A program made the translations under genes and the position numbers. From contig CAJMQE010000058.1 of the NCBI GenBank assembly GCA_905215405.1, positions 1 through 23,862 of the forward strand: a DNA stretch of 23,862 nt, given 5' to 3'. Shown one piece after another: positions 1 to 7,955 of this stretch (within the stretch, counting starts at the first letter, position 1; each line of letters opens with the position of its first letter). Origin of the DNA: an uncultured bacterium (GTDB lineage Bacteria; Bacillota; Clostridia; Lachnospirales; Lachnospiraceae). The notes under the pieces are model-generated. The model was not told the origin of the DNA and did no database searches. It saw only the letters and a program-made list of their open reading frames with translations.

Positions 1-32
1 GGGCGGATTAAGGACTTTCACCCATTAGAAAC

Positions 33-50
33 GTGCGCCGCCAGGCGCAC
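33..50. other. GC-rich perfect hairpin at the left edge
   Basis: Seven-base arms GTGCGCC (33-39) and GGCGCAC (44-50) pair perfectly around a 4-base loop. The segment 1-50 is noticeably more G+C rich than the DNA after it and could be the tail of an element or gene that lies mostly outside the window. No start codon, terminal repeat or recognisable protein is visible here, so it is described only as a structure. Confidence 0.4.
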
Positions 51-54
51 AATT

Positions 55-90
55 AAAGCTGAGATTTCTTTTTACAAAAATCTCCGCTTT
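55..90. terminator. Possible terminator downstream of padR
   Basis: Arms 55-67 and 78-90 pair over 13 positions with one mismatch around a 10-base loop. The hairpin lies 42 bases beyond the padR stop codon. It ends in GCTTT on either strand but has no long T-run, so its strength as a terminator is doubtful; a stabilising 3' end hairpin is the alternative. Confidence 0.35.
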
Positions 91-131
91 CTAAAATTCT
101 CATATTTTTATGTTCGAATACTTCTATATAA

Positions 132-668
132 CTATGCTTTACACAACTCTAGACACTTTTTTAACCATTCACAATGCTTCTCTTCACGCATGCATGCGCC
201 CATAAGAACCAGATAATCACTGAACTCATTGGACTCTTTGTCCGGTATTTCTGTATAACGTGCTTTATTTTCTCTTAACTTTTCCAATCTGGTCTCATGC
301 TGTTCTAATTCGTGTCTGATCAGACTTGTACGCTCATTTGGTTCCAGTAGATTGGAGAAAAATAAGCGTAGGCGAAATACATCTTTCTGTGTCGTCTGCA
401 TCTCTTCTTCTTTTGCCAGCCACAGTAGAAAATCCTTACTGCCTTTTTCCGTGATCGTGTAGAGCTTTTTTTCAAGTGCAGTGCCTGATATTACTACTTC
501 AAAGCTTACCATACCTTCCTCTGTGAGCTTTTTCAGTTCTGGATAGATCTGGCTGTGCTTTGCACTCCAAAATTCTTCCAGTGCTGATTCGAACTGCTGC
601 ATCAGTTCATATCCTGTCATGCTTTTATGATAAAGTAATCCTAATATTGCATATTTTAATGTTCTCAT
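132..668 (-). CDS. padR: PadR family transcriptional repressor (phenolic acid response)
   Basis: This is a 178-residue repressor with an N-terminal winged helix (residues about 1-80) and a C-terminal alpha-helical dimerisation region (about 95-178). The stretch FWSAKHSQIYPELKKLTEEG closely matches B. subtilis PadR as I remember it, so this looks like a true PadR rather than a distant family member. An in-frame ATG lies 10 codons upstream (698), but the start at 668 is preferred: AGGA sits about 9 bases before it, the family N-terminus MRxLKYAILGLL begins there, and the predicted transcript starts only about 15 bases before the upstream ATG. In the family, PadR represses the phenolic acid decarboxylase gene until hydroxycinnamic acids bind. 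padC lies at 5216-5758 with two matching operators. The gene has its own promoter but no clear terminator separates it from nrdD upstream. Confidence 0.9.
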   Translation of the reverse strand: MRTLKYAILGLLYHKSMTGYELMQQFESALEEFWSAKHSQIYPELKKLTEEGMVSFEVVISGTALEKKLYTITEKGSKDFLLWLAKEEEMQTTQKDVFRLRLFFSNLLEPNERTSLIRHELEQHETRLEKLRENKARYTEIPDKESNEFSDYLVLMGACMREEKHCEWLKKCLELCKA

Positions 669-720
669 CGTCTTTTTTCCTGTTCTGTATTTATCCATTC
701 TGGAAACAATTATTTAGTTT

Positions 721-749
721 ATTCTAGCTTACTTATCTCTTTTTTGCAA
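721..749 (-). promoter_or_regulatory. Sigma-A type promoter of padR
   Basis: Minus-strand -35 TTGCAA (744-749), a 17-base spacer and -10 TAGAAT (721-726). Transcription would start near 714, upstream of the padR start at 668. No ATGT-N8-ACAT operator is visible here, so autoregulation by the same motif is not supported. Confidence 0.6.
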
Positions 750-805
750 TATCCGGCCTTTTTATCTTGATAGGAACAGGAACTGTATGCTCATTTTCTA
801 TTTTT

Positions 806-2935
806 TTATAAATGTGTCACTCTTGCCTTGATTTCCTTTGTTTTACCCGTATTCCAGAAATTTTCTCCCAAATATCCACAGGTTCTTCTGACTACATTCA
901 TCTTGGTCTGATCCTGATTTCCGCACTTTGGACATTCCCACTTCAGATCATCATTGATCTTAATTTCACCATCGAACCCACATACCTGACAGTAATCCGA
1001 CTTCGTATTAAATTCCGCATACTGAATATGGTCATACATGAACTTTACAACACTCTCCACCGCATCCAGATTATGTCGCATATTAGGTATTTCAACAAGT
1101 GAAATTGCACCTCCTGATGAAATTTCCTGAAATCCACTTTCAAATGCCAGTTTATGAAATGCATCAATTTTTTCTCTGACATCTACATGATAAGAATTCG
1201 TATAATATCCTTTATTCGTCACATCTTTTATTTCGCCAAATTTGTTTCTATCAATTCTTGCAAAACGATAACACAAAGATTCAGCCGGTGTTCCATACAG
1301 AGAGAACCCGAGATCTGTCTCTGCACGCCAATCGTCAACAGCCTTTCTTAACCGTCTCATGACACGATAGGCAAAAGCTTCGCCTTCCTGTGTTGTATGG
1401 CTCTGTTTCTTCATAACAATTGTTGTCTCATACAGACCAATATAGCCCAATGACAGTGTTGAATATCCGTGATGCAGATATTTATCGATCTTTTGCCCCT
1501 TCTTTAAACGGGCAATTGCACCATACTGCCAGTGAATTGGACTGATATCTGATTTGATTCCTTCCAACGCTTTATGTCTGCACATCAATGCCTCGTAGCA
1601 CAACTCCAGACGTTCGTCCATCAGTTTCCAGAATACCTCTTCATCACCGTTTGCAAGCAAAGCTATCTGTGGAAGGTTGATACTGACAACGCCCTGATTA
1701 AATCTACCTTCGAACTTATATTTTCCATTCTCATCTTTCCATGGAGAGAGAAAACTACGGCATCCCATACAGCTGAATACGTTTCCTTCATAATTTTTGC
1801 GCATCTGCTTTGCCGAGATATAGTCCGGATACATTCGTTTTGCGGAACATTTTACCGCCATTTTCGTAAGATAATCATACTTTCCACCTTTCAGGCAGTT
1901 ATTTTCGTCCAGCACATAGACCAGCTTTGGAAATGCCGGTGTGACGTAAACACCGGTTTCGTTCTTGATTCCCAGATATCTCTGCCTAATAATTTCTTCA
2001 ATGATCATTGCATTTTCATCCATATACGGATCACCATCGACCAGATGTAAGAATAACGTGACAAATGGACTTTGTCCATTTGTTGTCATCAAAGTATTGA
2101 TCTGGTACTGGATCGTCTGCACACCTGATTTTAGTTCCTGTCTGACACGCAGGTCTACCACTTTTTCAATCTGTTCTGCCGTTAGTGTATCCCCCATATC
2201 TTTTGTCAACTGTCTGCGATATTTATCTCTGCTGACACGCAGATATTTTCCAAGGTGGATCAAATCTACTGATTGTCCACCGTACTGATTCGATGCGACG
2301 GATGCGATGATCTGTGTCATAATTGTACAAGCGACCTGAAAACTCTTTGGAGATTCTATCATCTTACCATTGATCACCGTTCCATTATCCAGCATATCTC
2401 CAATATTGATCAGACAACAGTTAAATATTGGCTGTAGAAAATAGTCTGCATCATGAAAATGAATGGCCCCTTCCTGATGTGCTTTCACGATTTTTTCCGG
2501 TAAAAGCACACGTTGGGTCAAATCTCTAGATACCACGCCCGCAATATAATCTCTCTGAGTCGAGGCCAGCATTGTATTTTTGTTCGAATTTTCTTCAGCC
2601 AGCATCTTATTATCATTTCTGATCAAAGATAGAATGGAGTCATCCGTACTATTTGCCTTTCTCATGAGTGCCCGTTTATAACGGTATATAATATATGTTT
2701 TTGACAGTTTATATTTATCCAGTTCCATCAGACTCTCTTCGATCCGGTTCTGAATATCCTCTACGTGTAATCTTTCTTCACCAGCATTTGCAATTTTTTG
2801 TTCGATTTCATGAATCTGCGCCTCTGTCACCTGATCACCAGGTTCCACTTCCACATTTGCCTTGCTGATCGCATTTACTATTTTTTCTCCTGAATAGGCA
2901 ACAATACTGCCATCTCTTTTTATAACCTGTTTCAT
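806..2935 (-). CDS. nrdD: Anaerobic (class III) ribonucleoside-triphosphate reductase
   Basis: This 709-residue cytosolic glycyl-radical enzyme reduces ribonucleoside triphosphates to deoxyribonucleotides without oxygen. An ATP-cone allosteric domain covers about residues 1-95 (opening MKQVIKRDGSIVAYSGEKI). The catalytic barrel follows, with the Zn-binding cysteines C649, C652, C668 and C671 near the C-terminus. The radical glycine is G687 in RRTCGYLG. Length is normal for the family. The RBS GGAAAGGGG lies ahead of the ATG at 2935. The gene follows the radical SAM gene by 38 bases and is probably cotranscribed with it from the promoter near 4446. The activase gene nrdG, usually adjacent in Clostridia, is not downstream (padR follows) nor anywhere in the window, so the activase must be encoded elsewhere or its role filled otherwise. 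Confidence 0.97.
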   Translation of the reverse strand: MKQVIKRDGSIVAYSGEKIVNAISKANVEVEPGDQVTEAQIHEIEQKIANAGEERLHVEDIQNRIEESLMELDKYKLSKTYIIYRYKRALMRKANSTDDSILSLIRNDNKMLAEENSNKNTMLASTQRDYIAGVVSRDLTQRVLLPEKIVKAHQEGAIHFHDADYFLQPIFNCCLINIGDMLDNGTVINGKMIESPKSFQVACTIMTQIIASVASNQYGGQSVDLIHLGKYLRVSRDKYRRQLTKDMGDTLTAEQIEKVVDLRVRQELKSGVQTIQYQINTLMTTNGQSPFVTLFLHLVDGDPYMDENAMIIEEIIRQRYLGIKNETGVYVTPAFPKLVYVLDENNCLKGGKYDYLTKMAVKCSAKRMYPDYISAKQMRKNYEGNVFSCMGCRSFLSPWKDENGKYKFEGRFNQGVVSINLPQIALLANGDEEVFWKLMDERLELCYEALMCRHKALEGIKSDISPIHWQYGAIARLKKGQKIDKYLHHGYSTLSLGYIGLYETTIVMKKQSHTTQEGEAFAYRVMRRLRKAVDDWRAETDLGFSLYGTPAESLCYRFARIDRNKFGEIKDVTNKGYYTNSYHVDVREKIDAFHKLAFESGFQEISSGGAISLVEIPNMRHNLDAVESVVKFMYDHIQYAEFNTKSDYCQVCGFDGEIKINDDLKWECPKCGNQDQTKMNVVRRTCGYLGENFWNTGKTKEIKARVTHL

Positions 2936-2973
2936 ATAATCTGATCCCCTTTCCTTTATTCTTTATCTATAAT

Positions 2974-4380
2974 TTAAGGTTCCATAATCCCGATACGCTT
3001 ATACTCTCGCAGTTCATCGTATGCAGCCTGTAGCATGATCGCATTTTCGATTCTCTTTCTCTGTAACTGACATCCGATTTCATAAGGGCCATCAATTTTA
3101 CCCGACGCATTATATGCATTCGCACAACATCCACCACTACAATAATATCTCGCAAAACAGTCCCTGCAGGATTCTTTTGTAAATACATTTACACGTTCGA
3201 ACTTCTTGCGAACATCACGATTGCTGATTCCAGTAAATACTGTTCCCATCAGGAACTCTTTATGCTCCACGAACTGATGACAGGGATAAATATCCCCCCA
3301 AGGTGTAATTGCCAGATATTCTTTGCCAGCACCACATCCTGAAATTCTTCTGATCAGACAGGGACCACCTTTTAAGTCAACTTTGTAATGAAAGAAATGA
3401 AACTCTCTGCCCTCCTGCTTTCTCCTGATCATCTCCTTCGCAAGAATATCATACTGTTCAAATATAACCGGAAGCTCTTCTTCTTTGATCGCATAAGGTT
3501 CTTTTGGGTCTGCTACCACTGGTTCCACTGATATTTCTTTAAATCCCAGATCTGCAAGATGAAGTACGTCCTTTGCAAAATCTAGATTGTAATGTGTAAA
3601 TGTTCCACGCACGAAGTATTTTTCCTGGTGTCTACTTTCAGCAACTTTTATAAATTGCGGAAGTATTTGCTCATATGTTCCATTACCATCCTTTTGCGGA
3701 CGCATATGATCATGTACCTCTTTTCTGCCATCTATACTCAAGACTATATTGTCAAATTCTTTATTTGCAAATGCAATTATCTCATCATCAAGCAATAATC
3801 CATTTGTTGTCATAGTAAACCGAAATTTCTTGTGATATTTTTCTTCCAGACTTCGCCCATAGGCGACGATCTGTCTGACAACCGTAAAGTTCAGTAACGG
3901 CTCTCCACCGAAGAAATCTACTTCAAGCTGGATTCTGCTACCTGAATTTTCAACCAGGAAATCAAGTGCATGCCTGCCCACCTCAAAAGACATCAGTGCC
4001 TTTTCTCCCTTATACTCTCCTTCATCTGCGAAACAATACCTGCACGCCATATTGCATGCATGCGCAATATGAAGACAAAGTGCTTTAATTACTGGAGGTC
4101 TTTGGGCGGCAATATTTTGGACTTTCCAGACGTCCACATCCTCTGAGAACAACATTCCCTGCTCTTTTAAATCAATAAGTTCCTGGTATGTATCTTCAAG
4201 CTCCTTTTTATCTGCTTTTTTATAAAGAAGCTGTGCCTTTTTTAAGATCTCGTCTTTCGATGCATTTTCATCTTCCATCAGACTGATGATTCCATACGCA
4301 TTATCATCAACCACATGAACACTGCCACTGTTGACATCCATAACAATATTGTATCCATTATTCTTATACTGATGTATCAT
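2974..4380 (-). CDS. scfB: SCIFF-maturase-type radical SAM/SPASM protein
   Basis: This is a 468-residue radical SAM enzyme. The N-terminal region (about 1-90; GYNIVMDVNSGSVHVVDD) matches the peptide-recognition region of thioether-forming SCIFF maturases (ScfB/CteB) as I know them. The 4Fe-4S motif CNMACRYC gives C109, C113 and C116, followed by FFGGEPLLNF. A complete SPASM-like auxiliary cluster region follows: CX12GX4C, then CRDCFARYYCSGGC and a last Cys in EIGCQ. Known family members crosslink Cys to Thr in a 45-residue, six-cysteine peptide normally encoded just upstream. No such peptide is found in the window. The start at 4380 is preferred over the ATG at 4392 because GGGAG sits 5 bases before it. 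The gene leads an operon with nrdD and is divergent from tetR. It could be an orphan maturase, a paralogue with another substrate, or linked to NrdD. Confidence 0.88.
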   Translation of the reverse strand: MIHQYKNNGYNIVMDVNSGSVHVVDDNAYGIISLMEDENASKDEILKKAQLLYKKADKKELEDTYQELIDLKEQGMLFSEDVDVWKVQNIAAQRPPVIKALCLHIAHACNMACRYCFADEGEYKGEKALMSFEVGRHALDFLVENSGSRIQLEVDFFGGEPLLNFTVVRQIVAYGRSLEEKYHKKFRFTMTTNGLLLDDEIIAFANKEFDNIVLSIDGRKEVHDHMRPQKDGNGTYEQILPQFIKVAESRHQEKYFVRGTFTHYNLDFAKDVLHLADLGFKEISVEPVVADPKEPYAIKEEELPVIFEQYDILAKEMIRRKQEGREFHFFHYKVDLKGGPCLIRRISGCGAGKEYLAITPWGDIYPCHQFVEHKEFLMGTVFTGISNRDVRKKFERVNVFTKESCRDCFARYYCSGGCCANAYNASGKIDGPYEIGCQLQRKRIENAIMLQAAYDELREYKRIGIMEP

Positions 4381-4395
4381 TCCTGCTCCCATTTT

Positions 4396-4409
4396 TACAA
4401 CATGTTGTA
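4396..4409. promoter_or_regulatory. Perfect 14-bp palindrome, candidate operator
   Basis: TACAACATGTTGTA is a perfect dyad 16 bases upstream of the radical SAM start codon and in the tetR/radical SAM intergenic region. A second smaller dyad, ATTGT-GTT-ACAAT (4435-4447), lies 25 bases away. Palindromes between a TetR gene and its divergent neighbour are commonly its operators, but nothing here proves which protein binds. Confidence 0.45.
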
Positions 4410-4445
4410 TTTATCCTGTTTTATTTTTCAATATATTGTGTTACA

Positions 4446-4474
4446 ATCTTATATGATTCTACAGTGATTTTAAA
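4446..4474 (-). promoter_or_regulatory. Candidate promoter of the radical SAM-nrdD operon
   Basis: Minus-strand -35 TTTAAA (4469-4474), 17-base spacer, -10 TAAGAT (4446-4451). Both hexamers are imperfect. The leader would be about 60 bases long and contain both dyads listed for this intergenic region, so a repressor bound there would block elongation or initiation. Confidence 0.35.
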
Positions 4475-4512
4475 GTTTCACTTTGGACGATCTGTAAACA
4501 GGGAGGAATTTT

Positions 4513-5127
4513 ATGCCAGTAAAACATTCATTAAAAACAACTATTACAACCAATGCGAAAGAACTATTACAACATAAAACACTGGATAAACTGACGGTTT
4601 CAGAAATCAGCAAAAGCTGCGCAATGACCCGACAAATTTTCTATCACTATTTTACAGATAAATATGATCTTGTTAAAATGATCTATCAGCAAGATTATCT
4701 TTCAGTCGTACAAACAATGCATGGACAGGTTCACTTTCTGGATCTGTTATATCAACTTTTTTTACTCATACAGGAGCATTCTGCTTTCTATAAAAATACG
4801 CTTTTTTCAATGGAAACAAGTACACGCTGTAATCCCATGAAAGAACATCTCTCTGTAATTCTGTCATCACTGGTCACCAATCAGCAACAAAGCCAATTAC
4901 CACCAGAAATACACAGCGATCTATCATTTACCATAGAATTTTACTGTTCCGGAATCATTTCCTGTATCAAAAGTAATCTGATACAAAAAGATAATCGGGA
5001 TCTTACTTCTCTAATCAGCGAAATCGGTAGCTGTAGTCCGGCACTTTTGCACCCTTTCATCTATGAACACACCATTTCAACTGAACAACTGGCCTGTATT
5101 AAGCTTCAATCTGACAGTGATAATTAA
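4513..5127 (+). CDS. TetR/AcrR family transcriptional regulator
   Basis: This 204-residue protein has an N-terminal TetR helix-turn-helix of about residues 10-58 (TVSEISKSCAMTRQIFYHYF, then TDKYDLV). The C-terminal ligand domain is divergent and resembles the short C-terminal domain found in DhaS-like TetR proteins. An excellent RBS, AGGGAGG, stands 6 bases before the ATG. The gene is divergent from the radical SAM-nrdD operon (132 bases between start codons) and 88 bases upstream of padC on the same strand. It might control the divergent operon, itself or padC. The padC promoter carries PadR-type rather than TetR-type sites, so the first two are more likely. The ligand cannot be predicted. 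Confidence 0.88.
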   Translation: MPVKHSLKTTITTNAKELLQHKTLDKLTVSEISKSCAMTRQIFYHYFTDKYDLVKMIYQQDYLSVVQTMHGQVHFLDLLYQLFLLIQEHSAFYKNTLFSMETSTRCNPMKEHLSVILSSLVTNQQQSQLPPEIHSDLSFTIEFYCSGIISCIKSNLIQKDNRDLTSLISEIGSCSPALLHPFIYEHTISTEQLACIKLQSDSDN

Positions 5128-5128
5128 G

Positions 5129-5144
5129 ATGTAAATGTTGACAT
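5129..5144. promoter_or_regulatory. PadR-type operator 1 of padC
   Basis: ATGT-N8-ACAT, the dyad described for PadR-family repressors, here with AAATGTTG in the middle. It overlaps the -35 hexamer TTGACA (5138-5143) of the padC promoter. It forms a near-identical pair with the copy at 5166-5181. Confidence 0.75.
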
Positions 5145-5166
5145 GATTTATTTTTTATGTTATATA
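5138..5166 (+). promoter_or_regulatory. padC promoter
   Basis: Consensus -35 TTGACA (5138-5143), exact 17-base spacer, -10 TATATA (5161-5166). Operator 1 covers the -35 and operator 2 begins at the last base of the -10, the arrangement expected for a tightly repressed promoter. A second TTGACA at 5175-5180 has no properly spaced -10. Confidence 0.7.
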
Positions 5167-5181
5167 TGTAAATATTGACAT
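5166..5181. promoter_or_regulatory. PadR-type operator 2 of padC
   Basis: A second ATGT-N8-ACAT dyad with middle AAATATTG, identical to operator 1 over the 17-base word except one base. Its start lies 37 bases from that of operator 1, and it covers the expected transcription start region. Confidence 0.75.
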
Positions 5182-5215
5182 GTTAATAAATACATATAAA
5201 ACAAAGGAGACTATT

Positions 5216-5758
5216 ATGAACACAAATAAAAATTTTAAGACACTTGAAGATTTTATAGGAACACATTTTATCTATACCTATGATAATGGCTGGGAATACG
5301 AATGGTATGCAAAGAATAAAGATACTGTTGATTACAGAATCCACGGTGGTATGGTTGCCGGTCGTTGGGTCAAAGATCAGAAAGTCAACATGGAACAGCT
5401 GACAGACGGCGTATACAAGATCACATGGACAGAACCAACTGGTACTGATGTTGCTCTCGATTTTATGCCTAATGAAGGCAAAATGCATGGTGTTATCTTC
5501 TTTCCTAAGTGGGTCGAAGAACATCCTGAAATTACAGTCTGCTTCCAGAACGAACATACAGATCTGATGCTGGAATCCCGTGAAAAGTATGAAACATATC
5601 CAAAACACGTTGTATCCGAATTTGCAACGATCACTTACATGGGCAATGCCGGTACCGATAACGAAGATGTTATTTGTGAAACACCATACGAAGGCATGAC
5701 AAATGAAATCCGCGAAGGAAAATATTTCGACGCTGATTATAAGAAAATCCAGAAATAG
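5216..5758 (+). CDS. padC: Phenolic acid decarboxylase
   Basis: This 180-residue soluble enzyme performs non-oxidative decarboxylation of p-coumaric, ferulic or caffeic acid to the vinylphenol, a detoxification reaction. It aligns over its whole length with B. subtilis PadC as I remember it. The residues equivalent to its Tyr11, Tyr13, Arg41 and Glu64 are Y20, Y22, R50 and E73, so the active site is intact. A small lipocalin-like beta barrel is expected. The ATG at 5216 is chosen because AAAGGAG lies 7 bases ahead of it; an upstream in-frame ATG at 5180 lies inside the promoter/operator region. Regulation by PadR is indicated by the two operators. The gene ends in a bidirectional terminator shared with fbp. 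Confidence 0.96.
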   Translation: MNTNKNFKTLEDFIGTHFIYTYDNGWEYEWYAKNKDTVDYRIHGGMVAGRWVKDQKVNMEQLTDGVYKITWTEPTGTDVALDFMPNEGKMHGVIFFPKWVEEHPEITVCFQNEHTDLMLESREKYETYPKHVVSEFATITYMGNAGTDNEDVICETPYEGMTNEIREGKYFDADYKKIQK

Positions 5759-5845
5759 AACATTGGAAGAACTCCTGGATACTTTGGGGAGAACAGACAG
5801 AACAATAATAAATTTTTCAATCCGCTTATAACACTAAAATCCGCA

Positions 5846-5917
5846 TAAAAAAAGGACACATCCGATATTATGATAACCCGTTTTCAGGTTATCCAACATC
5901 AGGACGTGTCCTTTTTT
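5846..5917. terminator. Bidirectional terminator between padC and fbp
   Basis: Outer arms AAAAAAAGGACAC and GTGTCCTTTTTT enclose a second perfect hairpin, GATAACC/GGTTATC (7 bp). Partial pairing (TCC/GGA, GAT/ATC) continues between them. T-runs occur on both strands, and the genes on either side converge. Confidence 0.85.
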
Positions 5918-5983
5918 ATTTATTTAAGATCCGAAAACCACTTTTTCAGATTTGCCATGACGAAGTTTCGTCTCGATCATCAG

Positions 5984-7942
5984 TCAAACATCTCGCTCCA
6001 CAATATCGCCTTCTCTATATGCAGCCAGAAGTTCTTCAAGATCTGCAATTGACTCTTTGATCTTCATTCCATTATCGGTATCTGCCACCATTTTTCTTTT
6101 TAATACATGCTGAATCAATAATCTGTGAGAATGAATATCACTGCCTTCTTTCACAGCTTTTTCCACAGATTCAAATGGTTCATGTGCAGCAAGTACCAGA
6201 CCATAAGAATTGTAGATCAGTGTATAGCCAGCGATTCCTGTCTTTGGCTGATAAGCTTTGGACAGACCACCATCAATGATCAACAGTTTGCCGTTACATT
6301 TTACAGGGGTCTCCCCATTCTTGACTTCAACTGGCATATGACCGTTGATAATATGTGCTTCCGAACCAGACAGCCCAAATTCCGTCAGAATGCTGTCCAC
6401 TGCCTCTTCGTCATCCACGTAACTGTAGTATGGATTCTTTGGCTCTTTATAAGTCTTTTTGTCTGCAACAAAATATCTCTCGAATGTTGTCATTTTAGCT
6501 TTTCCAAACACTGGTGAATCCTGATTTTCCCATATATACCAAAGCGTATCCAAGCCTTTCTTCTTCTCTTCCGGATTTACTTCGTAATACCCTTTTCTTG
6601 CATAGGTTTCGAGAATATCATATAAAGCCTTGCCCTTATAGTTCTTACCAAAGATTTCGACACTTCTGAAGCTTCCATCTTCATTCATTGGTACACAACC
6701 ATGGTACAGTAAGTTGCCATTGTATACTTTATAAAGACTGCCTTTTTTATAGAGGAAACGGATCTGATTCTGCAGTTTTTCACAATTTTGAAATGCATTG
6801 ATCAGTTTTTCCACCACTTCCTGTTCTTCTGGTGATAACTTATATGGATCTTTCCAGTCGATTGTTGGGAAATGCGTATCCTTTAACTTATATTTTGTTC
6901 CTTCGATCACGACACTGCCTTCATTGATATCGATTTTATCAAGAAGCAGTCTCTTTTCCATGTGATATTCCGGATGTGCCTTGATCAGCTGTCCTTCAAG
7001 CTTAAACTGAATGATAGCAATCGCTTTATGCACTTCCTTATCTACAATTGCATCTCTGATATCGTATTCTTCTTTTCGGAAGTCCAGTTTAAAGCATTCA
7101 CATTTATCATCTGAATATTCAGTCATAGCCATTCGTACCAGTGGTACCAGGTTAATGCCATAGCTGTCTTCCAGCAGACTTAAATTACCGTATTTTGCAG
7201 AAATTCTAATCACATTAGCAATCAGAGCAGGATTTCCTGCTGCTGCTCCCATCCAGGATATATCGTGGTTGCCCCACTGAATATCCACTGAATGATAGGC
7301 CATTAATGTATCCATAACCTTGTCCGGACTTGGTCCTCTATCAAATATATCACCAAGCACATGCAGATGATCGACAACCAGACGACGGATCAGATCACAA
7401 AATGCAACGATCAACTCAGAGGCCCTTGCCGTTTTGATTACAGAGTTAATAATTTCATTGTAGTAAGCTTCCTGATCTGACATATCAGGACGGCCTGTTA
7501 AAAGTTCATCCAGAATATACGCAAAATCCTTTGGAAATGCTTTTCTTACCTTTGATCTTGTATACTTAGATGATGCATTTTTACTCATGCGGATCAATCT
7601 GTAGATTGTTACACTATACCAGTCATTCAGATTTTCTTCTGAATCAAAGACCTGCTCGAGCATCTGCTCTGGATAATAAATGAGCGTTGCAAGCGCTTTC
7701 TTTTCAGTCACGCTGATTGCATTTCCAAACTCATCATCAATCTTACGTCTGATCGCACCAGAACCATTTTTCAGAATATGGCGGAACTGTTCATATTCTC
7801 CATGTATATCTGTCAGAAAATGTTCCGTACCTTTTGGCAGACTTAGAATAGCCTGTAAATTTACAATTTCTGTTGCTGCTGCCGCAACTGTAGGATACTG
7901 CACTGACAGTGTTCTTAAATATTTTAATTTCTTTTCGTCCAT
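5984..7942 (-). CDS. fbp: Class III fructose-1,6-bisphosphatase
   Basis: This 652-residue gluconeogenic enzyme hydrolyses fructose 1,6-bisphosphate to fructose 6-phosphate. It belongs to the Firmicutes-type class III group, built on a metallophosphoesterase core. Metal-binding motifs are visible in order: DIHGEY (45-50), GDIFDRG (197-203) and GNHD (224-227). A late HxN/H motif lies in IINGHMPVEVKNGETPVK. Length is normal for the class. The RBS GGGAG sits 9 bases before the ATG. It is transcribed alone, from an extended -10 promoter at 8035-8063. The leader carries a hairpin plus T-run immediately before the RBS (7956-8014), so expression may be controlled at RNA level. The gene converges with padC. 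Confidence 0.96.
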   Translation of the reverse strand: MDEKKLKYLRTLSVQYPTVAAAATEIVNLQAILSLPKGTEHFLTDIHGEYEQFRHILKNGSGAIRRKIDDEFGNAISVTEKKALATLIYYPEQMLEQVFDSEENLNDWYSVTIYRLIRMSKNASSKYTRSKVRKAFPKDFAYILDELLTGRPDMSDQEAYYNEIINSVIKTARASELIVAFCDLIRRLVVDHLHVLGDIFDRGPSPDKVMDTLMAYHSVDIQWGNHDISWMGAAAGNPALIANVIRISAKYGNLSLLEDSYGINLVPLVRMAMTEYSDDKCECFKLDFRKEEYDIRDAIVDKEVHKAIAIIQFKLEGQLIKAHPEYHMEKRLLLDKIDINEGSVVIEGTKYKLKDTHFPTIDWKDPYKLSPEEQEVVEKLINAFQNCEKLQNQIRFLYKKGSLYKVYNGNLLYHGCVPMNEDGSFRSVEIFGKNYKGKALYDILETYARKGYYEVNPEEKKKGLDTLWYIWENQDSPVFGKAKMTTFERYFVADKKTYKEPKNPYYSYVDDEEAVDSILTEFGLSGSEAHIINGHMPVEVKNGETPVKCNGKLLIIDGGLSKAYQPKTGIAGYTLIYNSYGLVLAAHEPFESVEKAVKEGSDIHSHRLLIQHVLKRKMVADTDNGMKIKESIADLEELLAAYREGDIVERDV

Positions 7943-7955
7943 TACTTATTCTCCC

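Noticed and set aside
1574..2050. 158-codon open frame on the plus strand opposite nrdD
   Set aside because: It is antisense to a certain gene, lacks a ribosome binding site and has no recognisable domain.
4048..4071. Inverted repeat CATATTGC/GCAATATG with ATGCATGC loop, and GCATGCATGC words also near 188 and 17552
   Set aside because: All three lie inside well-supported coding sequences and are explained by the codons there; three occurrences of a simple self-complementary word in 24 kb are weak evidence for an iterated element.
4393..4512. Search for a SCIFF precursor peptide upstream of the radical SAM gene
   Set aside because: The 120-base gap is too short for a 45-residue gene and no Cys-rich frame exists there or in the other gaps of the window.
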